Shown: positions 11,183 to 17,704 of the stretch, one piece after another | Layout of the letters: each line of letters opens with the position of its first letter | Numbering within the stretch: position 1 is the stretch's first letter | Source: Chloroflexia bacterium | Lineage (GTDB): Bacteria; Chloroflexota; Chloroflexia; Thermomicrobiales; UBA6265 | Assembly: GCA_013697005.1 (NCBI GenBank) | Contig: JACCXM010000386.1 | Coordinates: forward strand, 1 to 33,287 | Direction of reading: 5' to 3' | DNA length: 33,287 nucleotides | Translations under genes and position numbers: made by a program | The notes under the pieces: generated by a model | Told to the model about the DNA's origin: nothing | Database searches by the model: none | What the model saw: the letters and a program-made list of their open reading frames with translations, nothing else

Positions 11183-11532
11183 TGGGACACCCTCGCAAGA
11201 CCACGATGATGAGCGTCACGGTGAGCGATTGGATTGTCAAAGATGGCGCCAGTGACGAGCCTCGGTTTGCCATCTCAATTGCCGCAGCACGCTGCGGGGT
11301 GCGGATTGGCACCTTACGCCGCTACGAGGAATGGGGATTACTTGAGCCTGTGCGCTCCGGGCAACGGCGCCTCTACTCGGAGGCGGATATCGAGCATGTG
11401 CTACGCATCCGGCGCCTCGTTGACGATCTTGGCGTCAATCTTGCTGGTGTCGCGGCGGTCCTGCATCTTCGCCATCAGGTGATTGCCTTGCAACGCGAGA
11501 TGGAAATGCTCCGCGATCAGAACATTCGCTGA
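11182..11532 (+). CDS. hspR: MerR-family heat-shock repressor HspR
   Basis: This 116-aa protein has an N-terminal MerR-type winged helix (FAISIAAARCGVRIGTLRRY, then EEWGLLEPVRSGQRRLYSE) and a short C-terminal helix with leucine-rich spacing (LHLRHQVIALQREMEML). HspR represses chaperone operons in actinobacteria, often with DnaK as co-repressor. The ATG at 11182 shares its A with the dnaJ TGA, and GGGAGGAG lies about 11 bases upstream inside dnaJ, so translation is probably coupled. Adjacency to dnaJ supports HspR over other MerR proteins. Confidence 0.88.
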   Translation: MGHPRKTTMMSVTVSDWIVKDGASDEPRFAISIAAARCGVRIGTLRRYEEWGLLEPVRSGQRRLYSEADIEHVLRIRRLVDDLGVNLAGVAAVLHLRHQVIALQREMEMLRDQNIR

Positions 11533-11595
11533 ACTAGAGGCGGGATCGCCGCATGACGCCGGTGGTCGCGCTGGATTGACAGGAGACGATGCGAG

Positions 11596-12906
11596 ATGCC
11601 CGCCACAATCATCATGGGCGGTCAATGGGGTGATGAGGGCAAGGGCAAACTCACCGATACCTTAGCCGCTTCGGCCGACATCGTCATCCGGGCTAACGGC
11701 GGCGCCAACGCCGGTCACACGGTCCAGACCGATCAGGGAGTGTTCAAGCTTCACCTCATTCCGTCCGGGATCTTGAATCCGCGCTGTCTCTCCGTCGTCG
11801 GCGCGGGAGTCGTCATCGATCCCAAGCTCATGCTCGAGGAAATGGATCAGCTGGCGACGCGCGAGGTGTCGCTGGAACGACTCCGCATCTCCGAACGAGC
11901 CCACGTCGTTCTTCCCTACCACCCAATTCTCGATGGCCTCGAAGAGGCGGAGCGGCTCGAGGGTTCGATCGGCACGACCCTGCGCGGGAATGGCCCGGCC
12001 TACAGTGACAAGGTCTCACGACGTGGAGTTCGCGTTGGCGACCTCATTGATTCCGGCGCCCTGCGCCATCGGTTGAGCCATGAGTTGCCACGCTGGAACC
12101 GCATTCTAAGCAATGTCTATGCCGCTGATCCGATCGATTTGGACATCCTGTTCGAGGAGCTCAACAGCTACGGAGAGCGGCTGCGGCCATTCGTGGCCGA
12201 CACCGAGCCACTCATTGCCGATGCCCTCGAGAACGAGAAACAGATCATCATCGAATGCGCCCAAGGGGCCATGCTTGACATCGACTACGGCACCTATCCG
12301 TTCGTCACGTCTTCGTCGACCACGGCGGCGGGCGCCTGCCAGGGAGCCGGCGTACCACCGACCCAAGTCGAGCGGGTTCTCGGGGTGTTCAAGGCTTATT
12401 CGACACGAGTGGGCGCTGGTCCCCTGCCGACAGAGCTCGTGGACATGACCGGGGATCTCATTCGCGAGCGTGGCCGCGAGTACGGCACGACCACCGGCCG
12501 GCCACGAAGAACCGGCTGGTTCGACGCGGTCGCGGCGCGCTATGTGGCCAGACTCAATGGCCTCACGGATATCGCGATCACGCTGCTCGATGTCTTCGAT
12601 CCGTTCGAGACGCTCCGGGTATGCGTCGCCTATGACCTCGACGGTGAGATCATCACGACCGTCCCTGCCCGGGCGGATCGGCTTGCGCGGGCTCGCCCCG
12701 TATATGAGGAGATTCGAGGGTGGCAGGAGTCGACGGTTTCCGCACGTCAGGCAGCCGATATTCCTCGCCCCGCCCACGACTATCTGAGTTTCATCGCGCA
12801 GCAGGTCGGGGTCCAGGTTTCGCTCGTCGGGGTTGGACCAGACCGGGAACAGATCGTGCCGCTTTCCGCACCGCCGCGGGCGCTCGTCACCGGGGTCCGA
12901 ATCTAA
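11596..12906 (+). CDS. purA: Adenylosuccinate synthetase
   Basis: The 436-aa protein carries the P-loop-like [10 protein letters not shown] at residues 9-18, [35 protein letters not shown] and [14 protein letters not shown]. It makes adenylosuccinate from IMP, aspartate and GTP, the first committed step to AMP. In the guanine-recognition motif, TKLD in E. coli, the sequence reads TLLD (329-332); I recall this position also varies in Firmicutes, so loss of function is not implied. AGGAG about ten bases before the ATG at 11596 supports the start. It lies 63 bases after hspR. Confidence 0.97.
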   Translation: MPATIIMGGQWGDEGKGKLTDTLAASADIVIRANGGANAGHTVQTDQGVFKLHLIPSGILNPRCLSVVGAGVVIDPKLMLEEMDQLATREVSLERLRISERAHVVLPYHPILDGLEEAERLEGSIGTTLRGNGPAYSDKVSRRGVRVGDLIDSGALRHRLSHELPRWNRILSNVYAADPIDLDILFEELNSYGERLRPFVADTEPLIADALENEKQIIIECAQGAMLDIDYGTYPFVTSSSTTAAGACQGAGVPPTQVERVLGVFKAYSTRVGAGPLPTELVDMTGDLIRERGREYGTTTGRPRRTGWFDAVAARYVARLNGLTDIAITLLDVFDPFETLRVCVAYDLDGEIITTVPARADRLARARPVYEEIRGWQESTVSARQAADIPRPAHDYLSFIAQQVGVQVSLVGVGPDREQIVPLSAPPRALVTGVRI

Positions 12907-12964
12907 CCGCGGTCCATTTTGGCAACGTACCCTGGCCGCGGAGGAGAACGAGAAGGAGTCCGCC

Positions 12965-13438
12965 ATGGCTGTTACGGACCCATCGGGGATGATCGATGCC
13001 GAGGGCATCCAGAAGATCTTGCCCCACCGCTATCCGTTTCTCCTCGTCGACCGTATTGTCGAGCTATCACCGCCACGCCACGCTGTCGGCATCAAACAGG
13101 TTACGGTGAACGAGCCGTTTTTCCAGGGACATTTTCCCGGTTACCCAGTCATGCCGGGTGTGCTTATCGTCGAGGCCATGGCGCAGGTCGGTGGGGTGGC
13201 AGTCCTGTCCGACAATGAGTACCGGGACAAACTGGCCCTCTTCGCCGGTATCGACAATGTTCGTTTCAAGCGGCAGGTCAAACCCGGCGATACGATGCGG
13301 ATCGAAGTCGCGCTCCAGCAAATTCGGCGTGGCATCGGGATGGGGTCCGGTACTGCCACCGTTGATGGCGAGCTGGCCTGCCGCGGCGACATCATGTTCG
13401 CGCTCGTAGACAAACCCGAAGCGCTCAAGGGTCGCTGA
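12965..13438 (+). CDS. fabZ: 3-hydroxyacyl-ACP dehydratase FabZ
   Basis: This 157-aa hot-dog-fold enzyme has [12 protein letters not shown] and the active-site motif [20 protein letters not shown], with catalytic His56 and Glu70. FabZ dehydrates 3-hydroxyacyl-ACP in type II fatty-acid synthesis. The ATG at 12965 has AAGGAG eight bases upstream. It follows purA by 58 bases. No other fab gene is nearby. The stop codon lies in the loop of a small GTCGC/GCGAC hairpin (13431-13443) that could weakly terminate transcription. Confidence 0.96.
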   Translation: MAVTDPSGMIDAEGIQKILPHRYPFLLVDRIVELSPPRHAVGIKQVTVNEPFFQGHFPGYPVMPGVLIVEAMAQVGGVAVLSDNEYRDKLALFAGIDNVRFKRQVKPGDTMRIEVALQQIRRGIGMGSGTATVDGELACRGDIMFALVDKPEALKGR

Positions 13439-13517
13439 GCGACATTTCGCCGACTTGTGCCCTGGCGTAAACTCTCTACGACTGGTCTCCTGAAAGTGCC
13501 ATGGAGAATGACGTTTC

Positions 13518-14108
13518 GTGTCTTCATCCGGCCGCGTCATTGGTCTGATCTTGATCGCCGCGGGGGTCATCATCGCCGGCATTGCTGGCGCGTGGCTTCT
13601 GTCTGGCATGCGCGAAGGGAATGTCCAGGGTTCTGGCGCACTCTTCGGGCTCCTGTTCGTGGTCCTGATTCTGGTGGCGCCGCTGGTGGGCGGGGGCATC
13701 TTCTTTCTCACCCGGGGCCGCGCCGAGGAGAAAGCGACCGAGCGCGTTCGCGGTCAGCGCCGGTTACTTGACATGGTGACAACACGTGGACAGCTCTCGA
13801 TTGTGGACGTCGCGCTGGAGCTCGGCATGACGCGGGACCAGATCGAAAGCGACCTCTACGATCTCGTGGGACTCGGTCTTTTCACGGGGTACGTCGATTG
13901 GCGAAAAGGCGTGCTGCATTCGGTCGAGGCCGTGCAACTCGAGGGGCGGCAGACGTGCCCCAACTGCGGCGGCGAGCTCACATTAGCAGGCAAGGGTCTG
14001 ATCAAATGCCCATACTGTGGCGCCGAAATCTTCCTCGGTTCAGCCGGTACGCGAGCACTGCCACTTGCGGAAGCTGAGGCGCTGCCGGCGGGAGGTCGCG
14101 CCCAGTGA
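13518..14108 (+). CDS. Membrane protein with winged-helix-like domain and C-terminal zinc ribbon
   Basis: A 196-aa protein I cannot assign to a named family. Residues 6-28 and 42-65 are membrane segments. Residues ~79-135 look like a winged helix (QRRLLDMVTTRGQLSIVDVA, then LGMTRDQIESDLYDLVGLGL). A zinc ribbon follows with CPNC at 147-150 and CPYC at 164-167. The domain order suggests a membrane-tethered sensor or adaptor facing the cytoplasm. The GTG at 13518 has GGAG about 11 bases upstream. Its stop overlaps the next start by four bases (GTGA), and PspA and SPFH genes follow, so a membrane-stress role is inferred. A TAAACT (13468-13473) upstream may be its -10. Confidence 0.8.
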   Translation: MSSSGRVIGLILIAAGVIIAGIAGAWLLSGMREGNVQGSGALFGLLFVVLILVAPLVGGGIFFLTRGRAEEKATERVRGQRRLLDMVTTRGQLSIVDVALELGMTRDQIESDLYDLVGLGLFTGYVDWRKGVLHSVEAVQLEGRQTCPNCGGELTLAGKGLIKCPYCGAEIFLGSAGTRALPLAEAEALPAGGRAQ

Positions 14109-15121
14109 GTCAAAAGCCAGAGGAGTATCTGGAACGGAAAGTTCGCCAGACGTTGGACCGGATACCCGGCTACCGCGGGTACCGCCTCAAAGAGGAGCGC
14201 CGCGACGCCGACCGGCGCGTCCGCGCGGCAGTAGCCGACGCCTATGCGGTCGAGCTGACGCGCGTCGAGAGGATTGGCCGCGACCTGGCGAACGACCGGC
14301 GTCTTGGCGAAATCTCCGCGGTGGAGCGCGCCAGCCAGAGCATTCGTCACTACATCGATCGCGTCCGCGCCGCGACTCCTGGCTACGGCGGTCTCTTTGG
14401 CGACCGTGACATCGATGGCGTGGCGTTGGATCAGCTTCGGCTCTTTGACGAAGGATTGCTCTTGGGGGTGGATGAGCTGCGGCCGTCGATCGACCGCCTC
14501 GAAAAAGACTTCGCCGCCGGCAACCCACTTGCACCGGGCGCCAGCGAAGCGGCGGCAACAATCGAAACCCAGCTCGCGAGATTCGACCGCCGCCATGAAG
14601 TCATCGACACCGGAATCGCTCTCAGCCGGGAGAATGTGCTGGCACTTCTGCAGCCGATGGCAGAGCTCATCCCAGCCGAGGCGTTTTCGGCCCGGCCGGG
14701 AGATGCCATTTCCATTTTGGGCGACGATTTCCTCGTCGATGCGATGATCGACGTCGACGGCCGTCCGCATTCGTTTCGCGTGTTCCGCATCGCGCGCGAT
14801 CCCGAAGAATGGCTCATGGTTGGCCGTGAGCCGTCGCAGCCGAATGTTCGCATGAGCCCGGTTGACGCACCGGAAAGCGGTACGACAATACCGGGCGATA
14901 GTCTGCGTCAGCAATCGGCGGGCACCGGCGATGGCGAGGTCGTGAGCGATCGCGAACCGAGTGGTTTGCGCGCCGTGCGGTACGCTCTGCTCGATGACCC
15001 GGACGACCCGGAGCGATTCGGGCTGATTCTCGATTGGGACGGCGTGCGCCAGGCGTTCGTTGGCCGTCGCATCGAGCCGATAGATGTCGAGGTGTTCCGG
15101 CGGGCTGACCCCGCGCACTAG
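14105..15121 (+). CDS. Conserved-looking hypothetical protein of PspA/SPFH cluster
   Basis: A 338-aa soluble protein with no membrane segment and no motif I recognise. Residues ~1-190 are strongly helical and charged (many Arg/Glu/Asp, few aromatics), suggesting coiled-coil or scaffold structure. Residues ~195-245 look like beta structure (GDAISILGDDFLVDAMIDVD). A low-complexity linker (~265-290) precedes a short C-terminal alpha/beta segment. The GTG start at 14105 overlaps the preceding stop (GTGA), so the two are probably translated together. The next gene is pspA, 42 bases on. Function unknown; a partner of PspA or the SPFH protein is the natural guess. Confidence 0.75.
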   Translation: MSQKPEEYLERKVRQTLDRIPGYRGYRLKEERRDADRRVRAAVADAYAVELTRVERIGRDLANDRRLGEISAVERASQSIRHYIDRVRAATPGYGGLFGDRDIDGVALDQLRLFDEGLLLGVDELRPSIDRLEKDFAAGNPLAPGASEAAATIETQLARFDRRHEVIDTGIALSRENVLALLQPMAELIPAEAFSARPGDAISILGDDFLVDAMIDVDGRPHSFRVFRIARDPEEWLMVGREPSQPNVRMSPVDAPESGTTIPGDSLRQQSAGTGDGEVVSDREPSGLRAVRYALLDDPDDPERFGLILDWDGVRQAFVGRRIEPIDVEVFRRADPAH

Positions 15122-15163
15122 CGTTTCGCCACGGGGCGGGACGGATGAAATGGGAGGGTGTTC

Positions 15164-15856
15164 ATGGCTGGAATAATGGACCGCTTGGCACGTCTCATCC
15201 GTGCCAATGTCAACGACATGATCGATCAGGCAGAAGATCCCGAGAAGATGATCGATCAGATTCTGCGGGAGATGAACGAGAGCATCGTCATGGCGCGGGC
15301 CCAGGTCGCATCCATGATCGCGCAGGAGAAGGAGCTCGAGCTGGAGGCCGCCGAAACCAGCAAACTCGCCGGGGAATGGGGCCGCAAGGCCGAGCGCGCC
15401 GTCACCGCCGGGAAGGACGATCTGGCCCGCGAGGCGCTGCGTCGCAAACGAGACAATGAGGAAAACTCCAAAATCTACGGCGAGCAGCTTGGCGTGCAAA
15501 CTCAAGCCGTGACCAAGTTAAAGGAGCAATTGCGGCAAATCGAGGCGAAGTACCAAACCACGCTGGGCGCGCGCGATTCGTTGGTCGCGCGCCAGCGCCG
15601 GGCGCGGTCGCAACGGCAAGTCGCCGAGGCCATCGTCGTCGTGACCCCGCTCGATCCTTCGTCCGAGTTGGATCGGATGGAGCGCAAGATTCGTGGCGAA
15701 GAAGCGTACGCAATGGCCGCATTGGAGGTTGGTGAGGAGAGCTTCGAGAGTCAGTTCCAGGCGTTGGAGGCCGAATCCGACGTCGAGGACGAGCTTGCCG
15801 AACTCAAGCGTTCGCTTGGGGCGGGTGGGTCACCCAGTCTGACGGCCGGAAACTAG
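15164..15856 (+). CDS. pspA: PspA/IM30 family membrane-stress protein
   Basis: The 230-aa, almost entirely helical protein starts MAGIMDRLARLIRANVNDM and continues with AEDPEKMIDQIL, the PspA/Vipp1 N-terminal signature (amphipathic helix 0 and helix 1). Long coiled-coil helices follow (residues ~25-190). PspA-type proteins are ESCRT-III relatives that polymerise on damaged membranes and hold proton-motive force. GGGAGGG sits about six bases before the ATG at 15164; an earlier GTG at 15158 overlaps that site and is rejected. It is followed 21 bases later by the SPFH gene, as pspA-like ydjF is grouped with ydjI in Bacillus subtilis. Confidence 0.92.
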   Translation: MAGIMDRLARLIRANVNDMIDQAEDPEKMIDQILREMNESIVMARAQVASMIAQEKELELEAAETSKLAGEWGRKAERAVTAGKDDLAREALRRKRDNEENSKIYGEQLGVQTQAVTKLKEQLRQIEAKYQTTLGARDSLVARQRRARSQRQVAEAIVVVTPLDPSSELDRMERKIRGEEAYAMAALEVGEESFESQFQALEAESDVEDELAELKRSLGAGGSPSLTAGN

Positions 15857-15877
15857 CCAGAACTCTTAGAGAGCCGC

Positions 15878-16837
15878 ATGGCCATCATTGACATCATCCA
15901 GCATCCGAGTGAACGCTCGGACGAGATCGTCTTTCGCGTGCCACAGCAGGGCGCCGGCGAGTTTCCATTTGGCTCCCAGTTGATCGTGCGCGAGGGCCAG
16001 GCGGCGGTCTTTTTCCGTGATGGCAAGTCGCTGGATACGTTCGGCCCCGGCCGCCACACGGTGAGCACGGGTAACCTGCCCCTGCTCTCGGGGCTGATGG
16101 GCATCGCTTTCGGTGGCAACTCACCATTTACCGCCGAGGTCTATTTCGTTTCGATGCGCGAATTGACCGATTTCAAATGGGGAACGGTGCAGCCTATCGT
16201 TTTCCGGGACGAGCAATTCGGCATGGTCCGGCTGCGCGGCTTCGGCACGTTTTCGGCGCGAGTCGCCGATCCCCAACTCTTCATCCAGCAGGTCGTCGGT
16301 TCACGCGGCGCCTATACCACCGGGCTGATCGAGGACCATTTGCGCGGGCTGATTGTCAACGAGTTCAATGACCTGCTCGGCGCCGTGCACACCTCACTCC
16401 TCGACTTGCCCGGACAGACGAGTGAACTGGCGGCGGCCATGCGGAACGCGCTGGGGGACGATTTTCGGCGGTTGGGGCTGGACCTCACCAGTTTTCAGAT
16501 CGTGGCCATCACGCCGCCTGACGAGGTGCAGCGGCGCATCGATGAGCGGACCGGGATGGCGGTGCTCGGCGTTCAGGAGGTGGATCGGCCGGGCGCCAGT
16601 CTGGAGCCGGTAGGAGCCGGTGAGGAGTCAGCTGCGCTTGCCCCAGGCAACGTTGGGCTGGAGCTTGGCTCCGGTGAAACCGGCGGTGAGATCATCCAAT
16701 TTCCCGTGCGCGAAACGGTCAGTGAGCCGGCGCATCTTGAAAAAACAGGAACGATCGAGTGCCCGCACTGCCACGCCCAGGCACCGGTGGGATCCCGATT
16801 CTGTCCGAACTGCGGCCGCTCGCTGCAAACCGAGTAA
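15878..16837 (+). CDS. SPFH-domain protein with C-terminal zinc ribbon (YdjI-like)
   Basis: At 319 aa, the protein starts MAIIDIIQHPSERSDEIVF, typical of the YdjI-like SPFH group, with the SPFH/band-7 core at ~25-230 (SQLIVREGQAAVFFRDGK; GRHTVSTGNLPLLSG). A short linker follows, then a zinc ribbon with C295, C298, C309 and C312 (CPHC...CPNCGRSL). No transmembrane helix is evident. YdjI-like proteins are recruited to membranes together with PspA under envelope stress in Bacillus. Spacing of 21 bases from pspA supports an operon. Co-function with the two upstream unknown proteins is inferred. Confidence 0.88.
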   Translation: MAIIDIIQHPSERSDEIVFRVPQQGAGEFPFGSQLIVREGQAAVFFRDGKSLDTFGPGRHTVSTGNLPLLSGLMGIAFGGNSPFTAEVYFVSMRELTDFKWGTVQPIVFRDEQFGMVRLRGFGTFSARVADPQLFIQQVVGSRGAYTTGLIEDHLRGLIVNEFNDLLGAVHTSLLDLPGQTSELAAAMRNALGDDFRRLGLDLTSFQIVAITPPDEVQRRIDERTGMAVLGVQEVDRPGASLEPVGAGEESAALAPGNVGLELGSGETGGEIIQFPVRETVSEPAHLEKTGTIECPHCHAQAPVGSRFCPNCGRSLQTE

Positions 16838-16861
16838 TCGGAACATCGGGCTGCATCATCG

Positions 16862-16896
16862 CGTAAAACCGGTTACGATATCGAGAAGTGTTCTCG
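16862..16896 (+). promoter_or_regulatory. Paired inverted repeats at a possible -10, upstream of small secreted gene
   Basis: CGTAA (16862-16866) pairs with TTACG (16873-16877), and CGAGAA (16882-16887) pairs with TTCTCG (16891-16896) around GTG. A possible -10, TACGAT (16874-16879), lies between them. The second repeat ends five bases before the AGGGGG ribosome site. It could be an operator or a small translation-blocking hairpin. Not a GAAC-type LexA box. Confidence 0.4.
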
Positions 16897-16910
16897 GGAC
16901 AGGGGGCAAA

Positions 16911-17198
16911 ATGACCAACATGAGTCGACTGCGCACCGCGGGCGCGTTGGCGCTCGCCATCGCGGCGCTCGGTACTGGAACTGGCGGTGCCTTCGCGCAA
17001 GAGGAACTCGGTTCCACGATCACAATCGGCGGCGGAACCGACGAAGTCGCCGGCGGCGAGTTTGTCGTGATCGCACCTGGGGTGACGATCAGCGGCGGTG
17101 AAGTGGTCAACGAAACCGGAATCGGGGTCATCATCGGCGGCGGTTCCTCCGTCGGCGCCGCAACTGGCGGTGGCGACAATGCCGCGCTCGACGAATAG
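16911..17198 (+). CDS. Small secreted glycine-rich protein, unknown function
   Basis: A 95-aa protein with a clear signal peptide: basic N-terminus (MSRLRTA), hydrophobic core (GALALAIAALG) and an AFA-Q cleavage site after residue 29. The mature ~66 residues are acidic and rich in Gly, Val and Ile, with repeated short hydrophobic patches separated by GGG (TIGGGTDEVAGGE, then VIIGGGSS), suggesting a beta-rich secreted or surface peptide. No cysteine is present. The ATG at 16911 is preceded by AGGGGG. I do not recognise the family. Next gene starts five bases after the stop. Confidence 0.7.
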   Translation: MTNMSRLRTAGALALAIAALGTGTGGAFAQEELGSTITIGGGTDEVAGGEFVVIAPGVTISGGEVVNETGIGVIIGGGSSVGAATGGGDNAALDE

Positions 17199-17203
17199 CA
17201 CAG

Positions 17204-17593
17204 ATGCGCGGCCCGATTGGTCCGCGGTGCGCATTCCTGGTCGCGTGCCTCATCGCGGCCGCTTTCATGATGGGGATGCTTGGTCCCGCCAGTTCTCACA
17301 CTGTCGAGGCTCAGCCGCGCCCGACCGCAACCATCTTGGCGATTCAGTTTCCGCCGCCGGTTCCGGGGCTTGAGTACCCGGCGATCGAGTCAAGCCCTGG
17401 AGCGGTCACGCGTCCTGCGTTGGCGGCGGCAACCCCCGCGCCGTCAGGCGATGTCACAAGCGGAACGCTCGAAGTGGCCGGGCCCGGCAGCGGAGGATCG
17501 CTGACGGCGAGTCTCGCGGGGCTGGACAGCAGCGCCTCCAGCGTCGGCGATTCTCACGATGTCGATCGTCCCGCAAGGCGAAGTAAAAAATAG
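17204..17593 (+). CDS. Small secreted Pro/Ala/Ser-rich hypothetical protein
   Basis: A 129-aa reading with a hydrophobic N-terminal segment (AFLVACLIAAAFMMGMLG) resembling a signal peptide, then a low-complexity Pro/Ala/Ser/Gly-rich region and a basic tail (RPARRSKK). It follows the preceding secreted gene by five bases, but no good Shine-Dalgarno is visible before the ATG at 17204, so it may be translated by coupling. Function unknown; the low complexity lowers confidence that it is a true gene. Confidence 0.5.
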   Translation: MRGPIGPRCAFLVACLIAAAFMMGMLGPASSHTVEAQPRPTATILAIQFPPPVPGLEYPAIESSPGAVTRPALAAATPAPSGDVTSGTLEVAGPGSGGSLTASLAGLDSSASSVGDSHDVDRPARRSKK

Positions 17594-17600
17594 AACTATT

Positions 17601-17616
17601 CCGCGTCCGTACGCGG
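17601..17616. terminator. Possible weak terminator hairpin before gyrA
   Basis: CCGCGT and ACGCGG pair around ccgt eight bases after the stop of the small secreted gene. An A-run (17585-17590) lies upstream and only a short T-rich stretch (ctcgattt) downstream, so termination is plausible but unproven. Confidence 0.3.
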
Positions 17617-17643
17617 CTATCTCGATTTGATGCGCTGAAATTG

Positions 17644-17652
17644 TGGTAAACT
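17644..17652 (+). promoter_or_regulatory. Extended -10 promoter of gyrA
   Basis: TGG-TAAACT is an extended -10 (TG-N-TAAACT) ending 52 bases before the gyrA start. A weak TTTGAT lies 15 bases upstream. The same GTGGTAAACT decamer recurs upstream of hppA (29766-29775). Confidence 0.55.
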
Positions 17653-17704
17653 TATGTTCGATTAGCGATGCTGGGTTTGCTTTCCAGGTTAGGGGAATCG
17701 ACTC

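Noticed and set aside
11339-11345. CTTGAGC as a HAIR half-site for HspR
   Set aside because: It lies inside hspR coding sequence and has no inverted partner at the right distance.
12580-12591. TLLD instead of TKLD in PurA as a sign of altered nucleotide use
   Set aside because: The lysine position also differs in Firmicutes PurA as I recall, and all other motifs are intact.
13856-15505. 549-codon open frame on the minus strand
   Set aside because: It lies opposite the zinc-ribbon, unknown and PspA genes. PspA is certain, the other two have coupled starts, and the antisense product shows no recognisable motif.
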